The notes under the pieces were generated by a model. The model was not told the origin of the DNA. It worked only from the letters and a program-made list of their open reading frames with translations, and ran no database searches. Position numbers and translations under genes: made by a program. From contig CALUMM010000001.1 in NCBI GenBank assembly GCA_944321755.1, forward strand, positions 1 through 64,000: a stretch of DNA of 64,000 nucleotides. Direction: 5' to 3'. This document shows, one piece after another, positions 33,685-42,843 of this stretch. The stretch is from an uncultured Alistipes sp. (GTDB lineage: Bacteria; Bacteroidota; Bacteroidia; Bacteroidales; Rikenellaceae). How positions within the stretch are numbered: position 1 is the first letter of the stretch; every line of letters begins with the position of its first letter.

Positions 33685-35550
33685 TCAGAGAATCTGCCTC
33701 CAGGAGCTGCAATCCGCCATTTGCCCCGGCATAAGGAAGACCGTGAAGCGGACGGTCGTGTCGAGCGGCAACTTGGCTTCGAACCCGAACATGGAGATGC
33801 CCGGATTCTCCGAATCATAGCTGTTGACCGGTGAGGCCGGACGGCGGTACACCTCGATTCCGACGGGCGTCTGAATCCGGAGATACAGCCGTTTCGCGCC
33901 TTTTCCCAGCAGGTAGACGTGGCCGCCGAGCTCCGTGATCGTATCGGCTTCGGTCATCATGTTCCAGCGCATTCGCGTGAAGCGCTCCCCGGTGGTGATC
34001 CGATCCTCCACGACGACATACGAACGTCCGGCCATCGCCACGGCCCGCTTCGACTCCTTCACCCACGGCGGGCATACCGGCGTAAGGTCCGAAACGGCAT
34101 ACATTCGGCCCGGTGCCGTTCCGCACGAATCGATACGGCAGCACCCCGCCACCCGTTGTTTCCGACCGTTGAACGTCAGCGTGTTGTGCGCGAGGTTATT
34201 CAACCGGAAGACATCCCATCGCTGGCTCTCCTGGCTTTTGTTCCACAAATCGACCCCGGCCTGCTCGACGCCGTGATAGGACTCCATCCCGAGGTCCAGG
34301 GCCCAGCGCACCCCGTCAGCCTCCAGACAGAACGAGCCCACATCCATGTGAGCGTGGTTGACCGACGGCGAACCGGCCTTGAACCCCACGAAAAGGGCGT
34401 CGGGATCGCTCCACGAGGTCCGCATGGTGCAGACCGGATTGCTTCCCCGCCCGATCCAGAAGCGGTTTTCGGGCTCTCCGGGTGTGGTGAGTTCCACCCC
34501 GGCTCCGGCGCCCCACAACAGGGCGAGGGGCAGCAGCCGGTTTTCCAGGAAGCGTTTTTCCCGGTCGTTTTCGAGCGCCAGTTTCTGGGGCAGGAGCAGC
34601 GCGGGGTCTTTTGTTCTGGCGTAAAACCAGAACGGGGTGGGCGAGAATCCGAGTTGCGGTTCGCAGTCGGCATAGCAGAAAAGCTTCCCGGCGGGAGTGA
34701 CCATGTGCTGCGAATAGGCGCCCGTAGCGAGGAACCCCGGCATCTCCGAGAGCCCGAAATCGGAACCGAAGCAGCGTTCCAGCGCATCGAGCAGCAGGAC
34801 ATTGAACGAGGTTCCGTAATCCCAGTACCCGGGTCCTTCGGGATAGGCCCCGTCGGGAGCATACTCCTTCATGGCGAGCGGGAGGGTCCCGACGGCCTTG
34901 TCGATAAGGGCAGTCGCCAAGATCGGGTCGCGTTCGAAGACGGCCAGTGCACCATACGTCAGCCCGGCGTTGCAGACCTGGTTCCAGTTGTTGGCGGCGC
35001 TGTAAAACCAGTTGTTTTTCTCTTCGCGGGCCGGTTCCAGCCCCTTTTTCACGATCGCGGCGGCGATCGTCCTTCGGCTCGATGGCGACAGGCGGTCGTA
35101 GAGCCAGTCATAGCCGATGGCCATGCCGAGTACCATCTCCGCGACATCGAGGAAGTGGCCGGGATTCCAGTCCGGGAATGCCGCCGCCGCGAGCATTTCG
35201 GCCTCGGCACGTCGGGCATAATCGCTCCGACCGGTCATCCGGCAGGAGTAGGCGAGGAAGAGGATCCTCCGCAGGGCTTCGCGGGAGGTGGCCAGCAGCC
35301 TTCGCCCCTCGACGCGGTAGGTTACGGGCGGCAGTGCGGCCATGCGCCCCGCCTCTTCCAGAATGGAGGTGTGCAGGAGTGTCCAGAGACTGTCCCGGCC
35401 GATCTGACGGAGAAGCTGCTCCTCACCGCCCCGCGGCAGCAGCAGGCGCGGATGCTCGGGCAATGCGGCCGCATCGGAAAACTCCTCCCGGCAGATTCCG
35501 CGGGAGGTTCCCCAGAACAGGAGAATGAACAGAAAAACAACTCTTTTCAT
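33685..35550 (-). CDS. Heparinase II/III-like family protein (putative polysaccharide lyase)
   Basis: Start 35550 gives 621 residues with a signal peptide (about 1-20); the upstream extension to 35679 has no signal. An N-terminal (alpha/alpha) toroid (about 30-340) contains HPRLLLPRG, WNPGHFLDVAEM, AIGYDWLYDRL, NNWNQVCNAGL and DGAYPEGPGYWDYG. A C-terminal beta-sandwich has SVNHAHMDVGSF. This is the fold of heparinase II/III-type lyases (PL12, PL15, PL21 and relatives); the exact family was not determined. It would cut a uronic-acid polysaccharide by beta-elimination, producing the unsaturated ends removed by GH88 next door. Convergent with PUL2 and divergent from GH95. Confidence 0.85.
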   Translation of the reverse strand: MKRVVFLFILLFWGTSRGICREEFSDAAALPEHPRLLLPRGGEEQLLRQIGRDSLWTLLHTSILEEAGRMAALPPVTYRVEGRRLLATSREALRRILFLAYSCRMTGRSDYARRAEAEMLAAAAFPDWNPGHFLDVAEMVLGMAIGYDWLYDRLSPSSRRTIAAAIVKKGLEPAREEKNNWFYSAANNWNQVCNAGLTYGALAVFERDPILATALIDKAVGTLPLAMKEYAPDGAYPEGPGYWDYGTSFNVLLLDALERCFGSDFGLSEMPGFLATGAYSQHMVTPAGKLFCYADCEPQLGFSPTPFWFYARTKDPALLLPQKLALENDREKRFLENRLLPLALLWGAGAGVELTTPGEPENRFWIGRGSNPVCTMRTSWSDPDALFVGFKAGSPSVNHAHMDVGSFCLEADGVRWALDLGMESYHGVEQAGVDLWNKSQESQRWDVFRLNNLAHNTLTFNGRKQRVAGCCRIDSCGTAPGRMYAVSDLTPVCPPWVKESKRAVAMAGRSYVVVEDRITTGERFTRMRWNMMTEADTITELGGHVYLLGKGAKRLYLRIQTPVGIEVYRRPASPVNSYDSENPGISMFGFEAKLPLDTTVRFTVFLMPGQMADCSSWRQIL

Positions 35551-35577
35551 GCGACGTATTTTACGGATTCTTCCATT

Positions 35578-35585
35578 CAAAATTA
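35578..35585 (-). promoter_or_regulatory. Putative -7 element for the heparinase-like gene
   Basis: The minus strand reads TAATTTTG (TAnnTTTG), about 28 bases before the start codon. No clear -33 partner. Confidence 0.45.
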
Positions 35586-35718
35586 GGGGATTCCGCGAAG
35601 ATCGGCAAGGCGGACAACCCCGGGCTCGGGATTTTGTGAACGGACCCGGAACGTCCGGAGTGTAGAATCGCCTCTCCACGTTGCTCCGGAGGGTTTCGGG
35701 CCGAAACCCGGGGCGTGA

Positions 35719-35822
35719 ATTTTGGAACCGGAACGGGAAACGGTCCCCGATTCATCTCCGACGGCAGTGCGGCCGTTTGTCGGTGCGACCCGTGCGGGCG
35801 GAATCCGTTCCGGTTCCAAAAT
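35719..35822. repeat. Perfect 18-bp inverted repeat with 68-base centre
   Basis: Arms are 35719-35736 and 35805-35822; the left reads ATTTTGGAACCGGAACGG and the right is its exact reverse complement. The centre contains a 5-bp stem (35761-35765 with 35772-35776) and a TTTG. It may be an operator, a small mobile-element remnant or an invertible segment. Confidence 0.8.
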
Positions 35823-35982
35823 CGCCCCTTGTCACGGCATCTAATAGTTTGATAAGCAGCAACATAATCAATTGACGGGTTTACAAAAACACTCCGGGGC
35901 GGGGGATTTTTCCCGAATCGGTTGTAATTTCGTAGCAAACCTCCGGGGAATTCAGTTTTCTCCGCCAACCTGCACAATCACC

Positions 35983-38394
35983 ATGAACAAAACCATCCGA
36001 TCGGGAGTCACCCTGCTGTTGTTGCTGTCGGGACTTTCCGGGCTCCGGGCAGCGAATGCCCCGGAGTTGAAACTCTGGTACCGACAACCGGCCACGACGT
36101 TCGAAGAGACGCTGGTTCTCGGGAACGGGCGCCTCGGCGCCTCGGTTTTCGGCGGTCCGGCTGCCGACAGCATCTACCTGAACGACGCGACATTGTGGAC
36201 CGGAACCCCCTCCGAATGCCGGACGACGAAGGGATATCAGGTTGTGCCGCTGATCCGCGCGGCGCTGGCCGAGGAGCGTTACGACGTGGCCGAATCCCTG
36301 CAACACTTCCTGCAGGGTCCCTACTCCGAATCCTACGCCCCGCTGGGGACGATGCGCATCGACAGCGATCTGGGCACTGGGGTTCCGACGGACTACTGCC
36401 GCGAACTCTCGCTCGACCGCGCCGTGGCGACGACCCGGTTCAAGGTCGGGAATACGGCCTGCGAACGGGAATACTTCACCTCGCATCCCGACGGGGTGCT
36501 GGTCATCCGTCTGAAGGCCGACCGTCCCCGCAGCCTCTCCTTCGATCTGGGCTTCGGCAGCCAACTGAAACACCGCATCCGGATCGACAATGGCCGATTG
36601 ATCGCCTGCGGGGTTGCTCCGGCCGGTGACCGCTCCGGCTACGAAGCGGGCCGGAACGACGAAGCCGATTTTTCGGGAGATCGCGGAATCCGTTTTGCGG
36701 TGGTCTATACGATTGCGTCGACCGATGGCCGCAGGGTCTCCGACCGGGACGGAATCGGGGTCCGGGAGGCCCGCGAAGCCGTCATTCTGGTCTCTGTTGC
36801 GACGAGTTTCAACGGCTACGACCAGGATCCCGCCGCAGCCGGATTTGCCTGTCTGGCGGAGGCCGAAGCCCGGATCGAAGAGGCCCGGCAGCGGAGTTTC
36901 GGCGAGCTGCTCCGACGCCATACGTCGGATTACCGGGCCTTGTTCGACCGGTTCGATCTGCAGCTGGGCGACGGCTCCGGCCCGGACCTGCCGACCGACC
37001 GGCGTCTCGAACGCTACGAAACGGGTGCTGCGGACCACTATCTGGAGCGCCTGCACGTACAGTTCGGGCGCTATCTGCTGATCAGTTCCTCGCGCACGCC
37101 GGGCGTTCCGGCCAACCTGCAGGGGATCTGGAATCCCTACATGGAACCGCCCTGGCGCAGCAACTACACGATCAACATCAACCTCCCGGAGAACTACTGG
37201 CTGGCCGAAAAGAGCGGGCTGCCGGAGATGCACGAACCGCTGATGTCGTTCATCGGGAATGCGGCCCGGAAGGGGGCTGCGACGGCCCGTGACTTTTTCG
37301 GGACGCGCGGCTGGGCGATGTGCCACAACAGCGACATCTGGGCCATGACCCACCCGGCCGGGAACTACGGCGATGGACGTCCCTGCTGGGTCAACTGGTA
37401 CCTGGGTGGAGTCTGGCTTTCGACGCACCTCTGGGAACACTACCGCTATACGCTCGACACGGCCTTTCTTCGGGAGAGGGGTTATCCGCTGATGAAAGGG
37501 GCTGTCGACTTCTGTATGGATTGGGTGGTGAAGGACCGCGAAGGGTATTGGATCACTTCACCGTCAACCTCTCCCGAGAATACGTATATATCGGACGGAG
37601 GATTCCGCGGCGCGACGCTCTACGGGGCGACGGGTGATCTGGTGATGATCCGCGAATTGATGGGTGCGTATGTCAAGGCATCGGAGGTGCTTGGCTGCGA
37701 CTCGGCGTACCGGGAGGCGGTCCGGAAGGTGATGGAGCGCCTGCGCCCTTACCGGATCGGGAAGAAAGGGAACCTGCAGGAGTGGTACCACGACTGGGAG
37801 GACGACGAACCCACACACCGCCATACGACCCACCTGTTCGGGCTTTTCCCGGGGACGCAGATTTCGCCGGTCCGCACTCCGGACCTGGCCGCCGCGTGCC
37901 GCCGCACGCTCGAACTTCGGACCGATGAATCGACGGGCTGGGCGATGGGCTGGCGGATCAACCTCTGGGCGCGGTTGCAGGATGGCGAACATGCCTACCG
38001 GATGTACCGGCGGTTGCTTCGCTATGTGGCTCCTTATGACGATGGAACGGGCCGTCATAACCGGGGCGGGACCTGTCCGAATCTTTTCAATGCGCATCCG
38101 CCGTTCCAGATCGACGGGAATTTCGGTGCGGCATCGGGGGTCATGGAGATGCTGATGCAGAGTGATGACGGGTATATACATTTGCTTCCGGCGCTTCCAC
38201 AGGCGTGGAGCGAGGGTTCATTCCGCGGGCTGAAGGCTCCGGGAAACATCACGGTGAATGCCTCCTGGCGTGAGGGCCGGGTCCTGCGGGCGGAATTCTG
38301 TTCACCGGCAGCGCAACGGGTCGATGTCCTCGTGAACGGGACCCGGCACAATGTGGCACTGAAGGCCGGGCAGCGTATTGTGCTGAATTTCTGA
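35983..38394 (+). CDS. GH95 alpha-L-fucosidase/alpha-L-galactosidase
   Basis: Start 35983 gives 803 residues and a signal peptide ending near LRAA; the frame is open upstream to 35872 without a signal. An N-terminal GH95 beta-sandwich (LWYRQPATTFEETLVLGNGRLG) is followed by the (alpha/alpha)6 barrel. The inverting GH95 set is visible: Asn398 and Asn400 in YTININLPENYW, Glu532 in SPSTSPEN and Asp711 in FQIDGNFG. GH95 enzymes remove alpha-1,2-linked L-fucose or L-galactose from host or plant glycans; which one cannot be told here. It appears to be a single-gene transcript. It may act with the heparinase-like enzyme or PUL3. Confidence 0.95.
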   Translation: MNKTIRSGVTLLLLLSGLSGLRAANAPELKLWYRQPATTFEETLVLGNGRLGASVFGGPAADSIYLNDATLWTGTPSECRTTKGYQVVPLIRAALAEERYDVAESLQHFLQGPYSESYAPLGTMRIDSDLGTGVPTDYCRELSLDRAVATTRFKVGNTACEREYFTSHPDGVLVIRLKADRPRSLSFDLGFGSQLKHRIRIDNGRLIACGVAPAGDRSGYEAGRNDEADFSGDRGIRFAVVYTIASTDGRRVSDRDGIGVREAREAVILVSVATSFNGYDQDPAAAGFACLAEAEARIEEARQRSFGELLRRHTSDYRALFDRFDLQLGDGSGPDLPTDRRLERYETGAADHYLERLHVQFGRYLLISSSRTPGVPANLQGIWNPYMEPPWRSNYTININLPENYWLAEKSGLPEMHEPLMSFIGNAARKGAATARDFFGTRGWAMCHNSDIWAMTHPAGNYGDGRPCWVNWYLGGVWLSTHLWEHYRYTLDTAFLRERGYPLMKGAVDFCMDWVVKDREGYWITSPSTSPENTYISDGGFRGATLYGATGDLVMIRELMGAYVKASEVLGCDSAYREAVRKVMERLRPYRIGKKGNLQEWYHDWEDDEPTHRHTTHLFGLFPGTQISPVRTPDLAAACRRTLELRTDESTGWAMGWRINLWARLQDGEHAYRMYRRLLRYVAPYDDGTGRHNRGGTCPNLFNAHPPFQIDGNFGAASGVMEMLMQSDDGYIHLLPALPQAWSEGSFRGLKAPGNITVNASWREGRVLRAEFCSPAAQRVDVLVNGTRHNVALKAGQRIVLNF

Positions 38395-38429
38395 GACGGG
38401 AGTGCCGGGTTATGTGGAATTTTCTTTTC

Positions 38430-38450
38430 CCCGGCCTTTTCCGGGTTTTT
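38430..38450 (+). terminator. Short hairpin plus T run after GH95
   Basis: A 5-bp CCCGG/CCGGG stem followed directly by five T, 36 bases after the GH95 stop. Short but of normal terminator form. Confidence 0.5.
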
Positions 38451-38498
38451 CAGGCTTTTCCGTTTTTTTTCGGTTTTCCGGGCATACTGACCGCAAGA

Positions 38499-38540
38499 CA
38501 GAGGGAGGAAATCAGGTAATCTCTTGATTTCCTCCCTCTG
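38499..38540. terminator. 16-bp perfect hairpin between convergent transcripts
   Basis: Arms 38499-38514 and 38525-38540 are exact reverse complements (CAGAGGGAGGAAATCA) with a 10-base loop. It lies between GH95 and the minus-strand PUL3 operon and probably stops both, though no T run follows. Confidence 0.75.
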
Positions 38541-38591
38541 CCCTGTTTGCAGTGTGTAGGGGACGAGCGCTCGCCTGCACCGTAAAGATTA

Positions 38592-38720
38592 TCAGCGTGA
38601 TATGCGATTGCAAAATGTTGTCCACCGATCGGGAGCCTTCACAATCGCATCGAATAGCATCTTGCCCGCCTCGATCACTTTTACGGTTCTTGAGGGACAT
38701 TCCGAGATATGAGATATCAT
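38592..38720 (-). CDS. Small ORF of unknown function overlapping the esterase stop
   Basis: A 42-codon frame whose ATG overlaps the esterase stop as ATGA, a common coupling arrangement. The predicted peptide (with VIEAGKMLFDAIVKAPDRW) has a protein-like amphipathic composition, unlike the other reading frames in this gap. I do not recognise it. It could be a small protein, the degraded end of a lost gene, or chance. Confidence 0.3.
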   Translation of the reverse strand: MISHISECPSRTVKVIEAGKMLFDAIVKAPDRWTTFCNRISR

Positions 38721-40657
38721 CGGGTGATGCCCGGCCAGTCATCGGTGCGAAAGGGCGACGCCAATAATCCGGAGTCATTCGTCAAATCATTGTCGCATGG
38801 ATTGTCCGCCCATCCGTAACGCACCGCAACAGGCTCAGGAACCGCTTCGCTGAATACTGCGATTCGATTTTTGTCGAGAATCCAGGCTTTTGCCCGAAAG
38901 AATTTCCGGTCCGTTCCGGCAATCGTGAATCCCCGGAGATAGCCGTAAGGGTTGTTGTCCGCAGGTCGCAAACCGCCGTCGGCGACGTCGAACGTGAGGA
39001 TAAGACGGCTTCCGTCGCGCTTCTGAGACCGGTAAACCGGGCCGGAAGCGATGATGTCCCGTCCGTAGGCCACTTTCAGGGCACTCCGGCAGAGGCGACA
39101 GCCGACATCTCGCTTGTTGCGCGGGTGGATGTCGTCGGCATCGCCAAGGTCGGTAATAACGGCTTGTCCGGTGGCTGGGAGTGCCAAGGCTCTGTTTTGG
39201 GCTTCGCGTAATTCCGCCCAGGAACTTTCAGACGGCTCGATGTCGATGGCTCCATAACCGGCCAACTGTACCCACAGAAACGGAAACTCATAGCCCCATT
39301 TTTCCCGCCAGTCGCGGATCAGTCCCGGAAAAAGGTCCCGATAACTCCACGCCCGAGGGGCGTTGTTCTCACCCTGATACCAGACGACCCCCCGGATGGC
39401 GTATCCGACCAGGGGATGAATCATGCCGTTGTAAAGCAGCGAGGCAAAATTGTTTGGATGTGTGGCATCGATGGTAGCATTGTACATTGCCGTCGTTGCC
39501 GAAGGGCGGTATTCCCAGTCTCCGGCCAACAGGTAACGTTTTCCTTCGACTTCGAGGTACAATTCCGCGGCATTGCCCCAGATGCCACCGTCCGCTACTC
39601 GATCGAATACCTTGATTACGATAAGATTCTCTCCTGCGCGGAGCACTCCCTTCGGAACTGCATAATGGCGAGGCAGGTTGTATCCGTTCGTTGCTCCGAT
39701 TCGCACTCCGTTCAGATAGGTGACATCGGCGTCATCCACGGCCGGAAGCGCGAGCAGGGCCTGTTTTCCGGCGGCGGACTCCGGGAGCGTGACTGTCGTG
39801 CGAAACCAGACATTGCCGTTGACCGCTGCGAGTTCATTGTCCCAGAGTTTCGGGATCTGCATCTTGGCCCAGTTTTTCTGTCGGGCCGCAACCTCCGGCC
39901 GAAACCAATGCTCCCTGTCTCCGGGATCGTTCCGCAAGGCGGCTTCGTAACGTTCCCAGTTTCTCAGGCTTGCGCCCATGGCTTTCCGAGTGTCGAGCCG
40001 GTCGGCGTATTCCCGGTATTGCGTTGTCGTCCGCATCGTCTCCCAACTGATCCACGGTTCGATGTCCGTTCCGCCCCACGAACTGTTGATGAGCCCCATC
40101 GGCACCCCGGTCTCCCGTCGCACGAACTTGCCGAAATAGTAGGCCACGGCCGAGAAATTCCGGGCAGTTTCAGGCGTGCATTCCATCCACGCTCCGCCTT
40201 TCAGGTCCTCCTCCTCGTCTGGGGAGACGCTTTTTTCGACGGTCAGCAGCCGCATCTCCGGATCGGCCGCCGCTGCAATCTCCTCTTCGCATCCGCTCGT
40301 GGCGCCGAGCGGCCATTCCATGTTCGACTGTCCGCTGCAGAGCCACACGTCGCCGAGAAGAATGTTGCTGAAACGGATTTCGCTGTCCCGGCCTCGGACC
40401 GTCATCTCGTAAGGGCCGCCGTGCGGCATGGCGGGCAATTCTGCCGTCCAACACCCCGCATGATCGGCCCGTAGCGAAACCTGCATATCGTTGAACCGGA
40501 TACTTACCGGTTCGTACCGGGAAGCCCAACCCCAAATCCGGATCGGGTGTTCGCGCTGGAGGACCATGTTGTCGCTGAAAAATTTCGGCATCCGGATTTT
40601 CGCCGTTCCGGTTTGCAGGGCGGCGGCCGCAGTCAGCAGCAGAATAAACCGTTTCAT
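38717..40657 (-). CDS. Sialate O-acetylesterase-like SGNH carbohydrate esterase (PUL3)
   Basis: Start 40657 gives 646 residues with a signal peptide (about 1-19); the upstream extension to 40945 overlaps the preceding gene and lacks a signal. The SGNH domain shows nucleophile Ser111 in WLCSGQSNMEWP, FVRRETGVPMGLINSSWGGT, GVVWYQGENN and the late DADDIHPRNK block with the catalytic His. A galactose-binding-like beta-sandwich is inserted at about residues 290-410 (ELAAVNGNVWFRTTV, YLNGVRIGATNGY). Such enzymes remove O-acetyl groups from sialic acids or other sugars. Last large gene of the PUL3 operon, 14 bases after the GH65-like gene. Confidence 0.92.
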   Translation of the reverse strand: MKRFILLLTAAAALQTGTAKIRMPKFFSDNMVLQREHPIRIWGWASRYEPVSIRFNDMQVSLRADHAGCWTAELPAMPHGGPYEMTVRGRDSEIRFSNILLGDVWLCSGQSNMEWPLGATSGCEEEIAAAADPEMRLLTVEKSVSPDEEEDLKGGAWMECTPETARNFSAVAYYFGKFVRRETGVPMGLINSSWGGTDIEPWISWETMRTTTQYREYADRLDTRKAMGASLRNWERYEAALRNDPGDREHWFRPEVAARQKNWAKMQIPKLWDNELAAVNGNVWFRTTVTLPESAAGKQALLALPAVDDADVTYLNGVRIGATNGYNLPRHYAVPKGVLRAGENLIVIKVFDRVADGGIWGNAAELYLEVEGKRYLLAGDWEYRPSATTAMYNATIDATHPNNFASLLYNGMIHPLVGYAIRGVVWYQGENNAPRAWSYRDLFPGLIRDWREKWGYEFPFLWVQLAGYGAIDIEPSESSWAELREAQNRALALPATGQAVITDLGDADDIHPRNKRDVGCRLCRSALKVAYGRDIIASGPVYRSQKRDGSRLILTFDVADGGLRPADNNPYGYLRGFTIAGTDRKFFRAKAWILDKNRIAVFSEAVPEPVAVRYGWADNPCDNDLTNDSGLLASPFRTDDWPGITR

Positions 40658-40671
40658 GGATGACAGAGTTT

Positions 40672-42756
40672 TTATTGCATTTTTTGAAATCCTTCGGCCT
40701 TTACGTGCCACCGTTCCGGGAAGCCCGGAGCCGGACCTTCCGACCCCTCCCAACCTCCGGCCATCATGGCCACGGCAGTCAGCAACCCTCCGTTCGAGGG
40801 AAAGTAGGGGAATGGACCACCCGTTGCGAGGCCGTGGACATCGAACTGGAAATTTTCCGAATCGTACAGCAGCATCTCTACGGCCTGTCCGGGCCGTCCG
40901 CAGCGTGCGGCAGCCATCGCCAGCATCGGAAAATCCCAGCCCCATACCCGATCGAACTTCCAGGTGTCGAAAATCCGATCGAGCGTTCTTTCAAAGGTCG
41001 AACGGTCTACACCGGCTCCGGGGAGCATTCCGTAAATTCCCGCCAATGCAGGATGTTCGAAATTGTAGCGGCTCCACATGTCGGGAATCCCCTCGCAAGT
41101 GACGTAGGTTCCAGCCTCGATGGGCAGCGGAGCCAGCCGTTCGAGCACATCGTCCCAATGGCTGTTGCGCGGCAGTCCCGAACGTTCACGCCAGATCTGA
41201 GCCGTCTGGAGTCCGTACCGCCAGTAGGCGAGTTCGAATGTCGGGTTTCGGGTTTCGAAGATGGGCGTATTCTCCGAAACGGGGCATAACGGCGGCCCCA
41301 GCACATATACGCCTCGGAGAGTATCGGGTCGGACAACGTCGGCCATGTATTCCGCCGTGGCAAAAACCACGTCACGCCATTCGGAGAGCGTCTCCTCCGT
41401 CGGAGCGAGTCGGTAAAGCGTTTCAGCCAGATAGATCGGATGGGGTTGCTGCCAAATCAGGGTGGCATGGATCAGGTGCGGCCACTCCGCATCCCGGTCG
41501 GCCGTACATTTGGGCCATCGGGCCCCGCGCATTCCCTGGCGTGCGGCCCGTTGCTGCGAGGTCGGCAGGAATGTTCGATAGATGCCGAGAGCCTTTTCAG
41601 CCAATTCGGGGCGTCCCCAGAGCAGAAAGTGGAGTTCATGCCACCAGATCATTTCGAAGTGGAAGCGGCCGTGCCAGCCGTTGTTTACCAGACCGCTTTC
41701 CTGGGGCGGCCAGCGCCCCGCGCCGTTCAAGCGCAGCAGCCGTTGGGAGAGAATGATCCTCCGTTCGAGTTCCCGCCAGCGGGAGTCCTCGCTTTCGGAG
41801 AGGTCGATGGCTGCCCCCGAAAGCCAGTATTCACGCCACATCCGTGCACTGCCATCCGACAGTTCCGCCATCGTCGGGAGCGGCATCACCACCGTATCCG
41901 GGGAGAATTCGCAAACCATCGAAAACCGGTTGCTGCAGCCCGGTTGCAGTATGAAGCGGTGCGATTCGTTCCCGGGAGGTACGATCCGGCCCGGAGCACC
42001 ATCCCAGCGTAAGGCGACCTGGTAGACGACTGTATCCATCGAGCGTCGGATCGATGCGGTCGTATCGGTCGCCGCCAGCAACATCGAATTATGGCGTTCC
42101 GGCCGGTCGTAATCGCCGACACGCTCGGTGATGTAGCGGTCATCGGCGTAGGGGAAATCCAGGAACAGTTGCAACCGCCCCTCTTTCAGCAACGGAGAGG
42201 TGATCTCCACGCCTATGGCGTCCCGGTCGGGATGGCAGGCCGTTCGGACTTCGACGGGAATCCCTTCGAGCGAAAAACGGCTGGTCACGATCCCGCTCCA
42301 CAGTTCGGTATGCTGCGATACATCGTGCAGGTCATTTTCCGTCGCCTCACTTCCGTCGGTTTTGAGCAGCCGGAAACCCAGGCGTCCGAGATTGAAACGG
42401 TGCGGGTTTTTCGCCAGCCAGTCGGAGATGCCGGGCTGCGTCTCGTCCGGGAGATCCAGATAGATGCAACGTCCGCCGACAGCGACGGGGACTCCCCGAT
42501 AGTGTTGCTGCCGGGTTGTTTGGTCCTGTGGAAAACTGTGCCAGCTCCAGTCCGAGAGCGTATTGAAAGGTTCGAAGGTCTGGAGCCCCGTAATGTCCAT
42601 TCCGAACGCGAAGCCTCCGTTCCCGACCTGGGCCGGACTGCGGGGATCCGTTGCGCAGGTCACGATGTCGTGCCGCATGACGACCGTTTCCCGGTCGATC
42701 GGGGTTCGGCATCCGAAGAGTGCGGTTCCGAAGAGCGCTAAAAGGATCTGTTTCAT
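40672..42756 (-). CDS. GH65-like/clan GH-L (alpha/alpha)6-barrel glycosidase, lipoprotein
   Basis: A 694-residue protein with lipoprotein Cys16 (LFGC). The N-terminal half is a beta-supersandwich with VGNGGFAFGMDITGLQTF, similar in style to acid trehalase and collagen glucosidase relatives of GH65. The C-terminal half is an (alpha/alpha)6 barrel containing NNGWHGRFHFEMIWWHELHF and a late FDTWKFDRVWGWDFPMLAMAAAR segment. Family assignment is tentative; GH95-like or an unclassified family are alternatives. Catalytic acids were not fixed. It lies between the DUF3823 lipoprotein and the acetylesterase, so it should trim PUL3 oligosaccharides. Confidence 0.6.
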   Translation of the reverse strand: MKQILLALFGTALFGCRTPIDRETVVMRHDIVTCATDPRSPAQVGNGGFAFGMDITGLQTFEPFNTLSDWSWHSFPQDQTTRQQHYRGVPVAVGGRCIYLDLPDETQPGISDWLAKNPHRFNLGRLGFRLLKTDGSEATENDLHDVSQHTELWSGIVTSRFSLEGIPVEVRTACHPDRDAIGVEITSPLLKEGRLQLFLDFPYADDRYITERVGDYDRPERHNSMLLAATDTTASIRRSMDTVVYQVALRWDGAPGRIVPPGNESHRFILQPGCSNRFSMVCEFSPDTVVMPLPTMAELSDGSARMWREYWLSGAAIDLSESEDSRWRELERRIILSQRLLRLNGAGRWPPQESGLVNNGWHGRFHFEMIWWHELHFLLWGRPELAEKALGIYRTFLPTSQQRAARQGMRGARWPKCTADRDAEWPHLIHATLIWQQPHPIYLAETLYRLAPTEETLSEWRDVVFATAEYMADVVRPDTLRGVYVLGPPLCPVSENTPIFETRNPTFELAYWRYGLQTAQIWRERSGLPRNSHWDDVLERLAPLPIEAGTYVTCEGIPDMWSRYNFEHPALAGIYGMLPGAGVDRSTFERTLDRIFDTWKFDRVWGWDFPMLAMAAARCGRPGQAVEMLLYDSENFQFDVHGLATGGPFPYFPSNGGLLTAVAMMAGGWEGSEGPAPGFPERWHVKAEGFQKMQ

Positions 42757-42771
42757 ACTGTGGTGGAAATA

Positions 42772-42803
42772 GACCGCCCGTGTCCGCCGTCACAGGGGCG
42801 GTC
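42772..42803 (-). terminator. Intra-operon hairpin after the SusCD-DUF3823 block
   Basis: An 8-bp perfect stem (GACCGCCC with GGGCGGTC) in the 87-base gap, with a second near-perfect stem right after the DUF3823 stop (about 42823-42842, one mismatch). Likely an attenuator or RNA-stability element rather than a full stop. Confidence 0.45.
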
Positions 42804-42843
42804 GGATACGGGCGGTACCGGGGATCCGAAATTCGGGTCCGGA

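Larger units (their letters stand above)
35551..35982. other. Divergent spacer between heparinase-like gene and GH95
   Basis: 432 bases with no gene supported. It holds a promoter motif for the heparinase-like gene, a perfect 18-bp inverted repeat (35719-35822) with a smaller stem inside it, and no clear promoter for GH95 (a near match TAATTTCG at 35925). Confidence 0.6.
38395..38716. other. Convergent intergenic stretch
   Basis: 322 bases holding two hairpins (38430-38450, 38499-38540), a pyrimidine-rich tract at 38418-38480, and most of a 42-codon minus-strand frame of unknown status (38592-38720). Nothing else recognised. Confidence 0.5.

Noticed and set aside
40658..40945. N-terminal extension of the acetylesterase frame
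   Set aside because: It overlaps the GH65-like gene; the Met at 40657 is followed at once by a good signal peptide.
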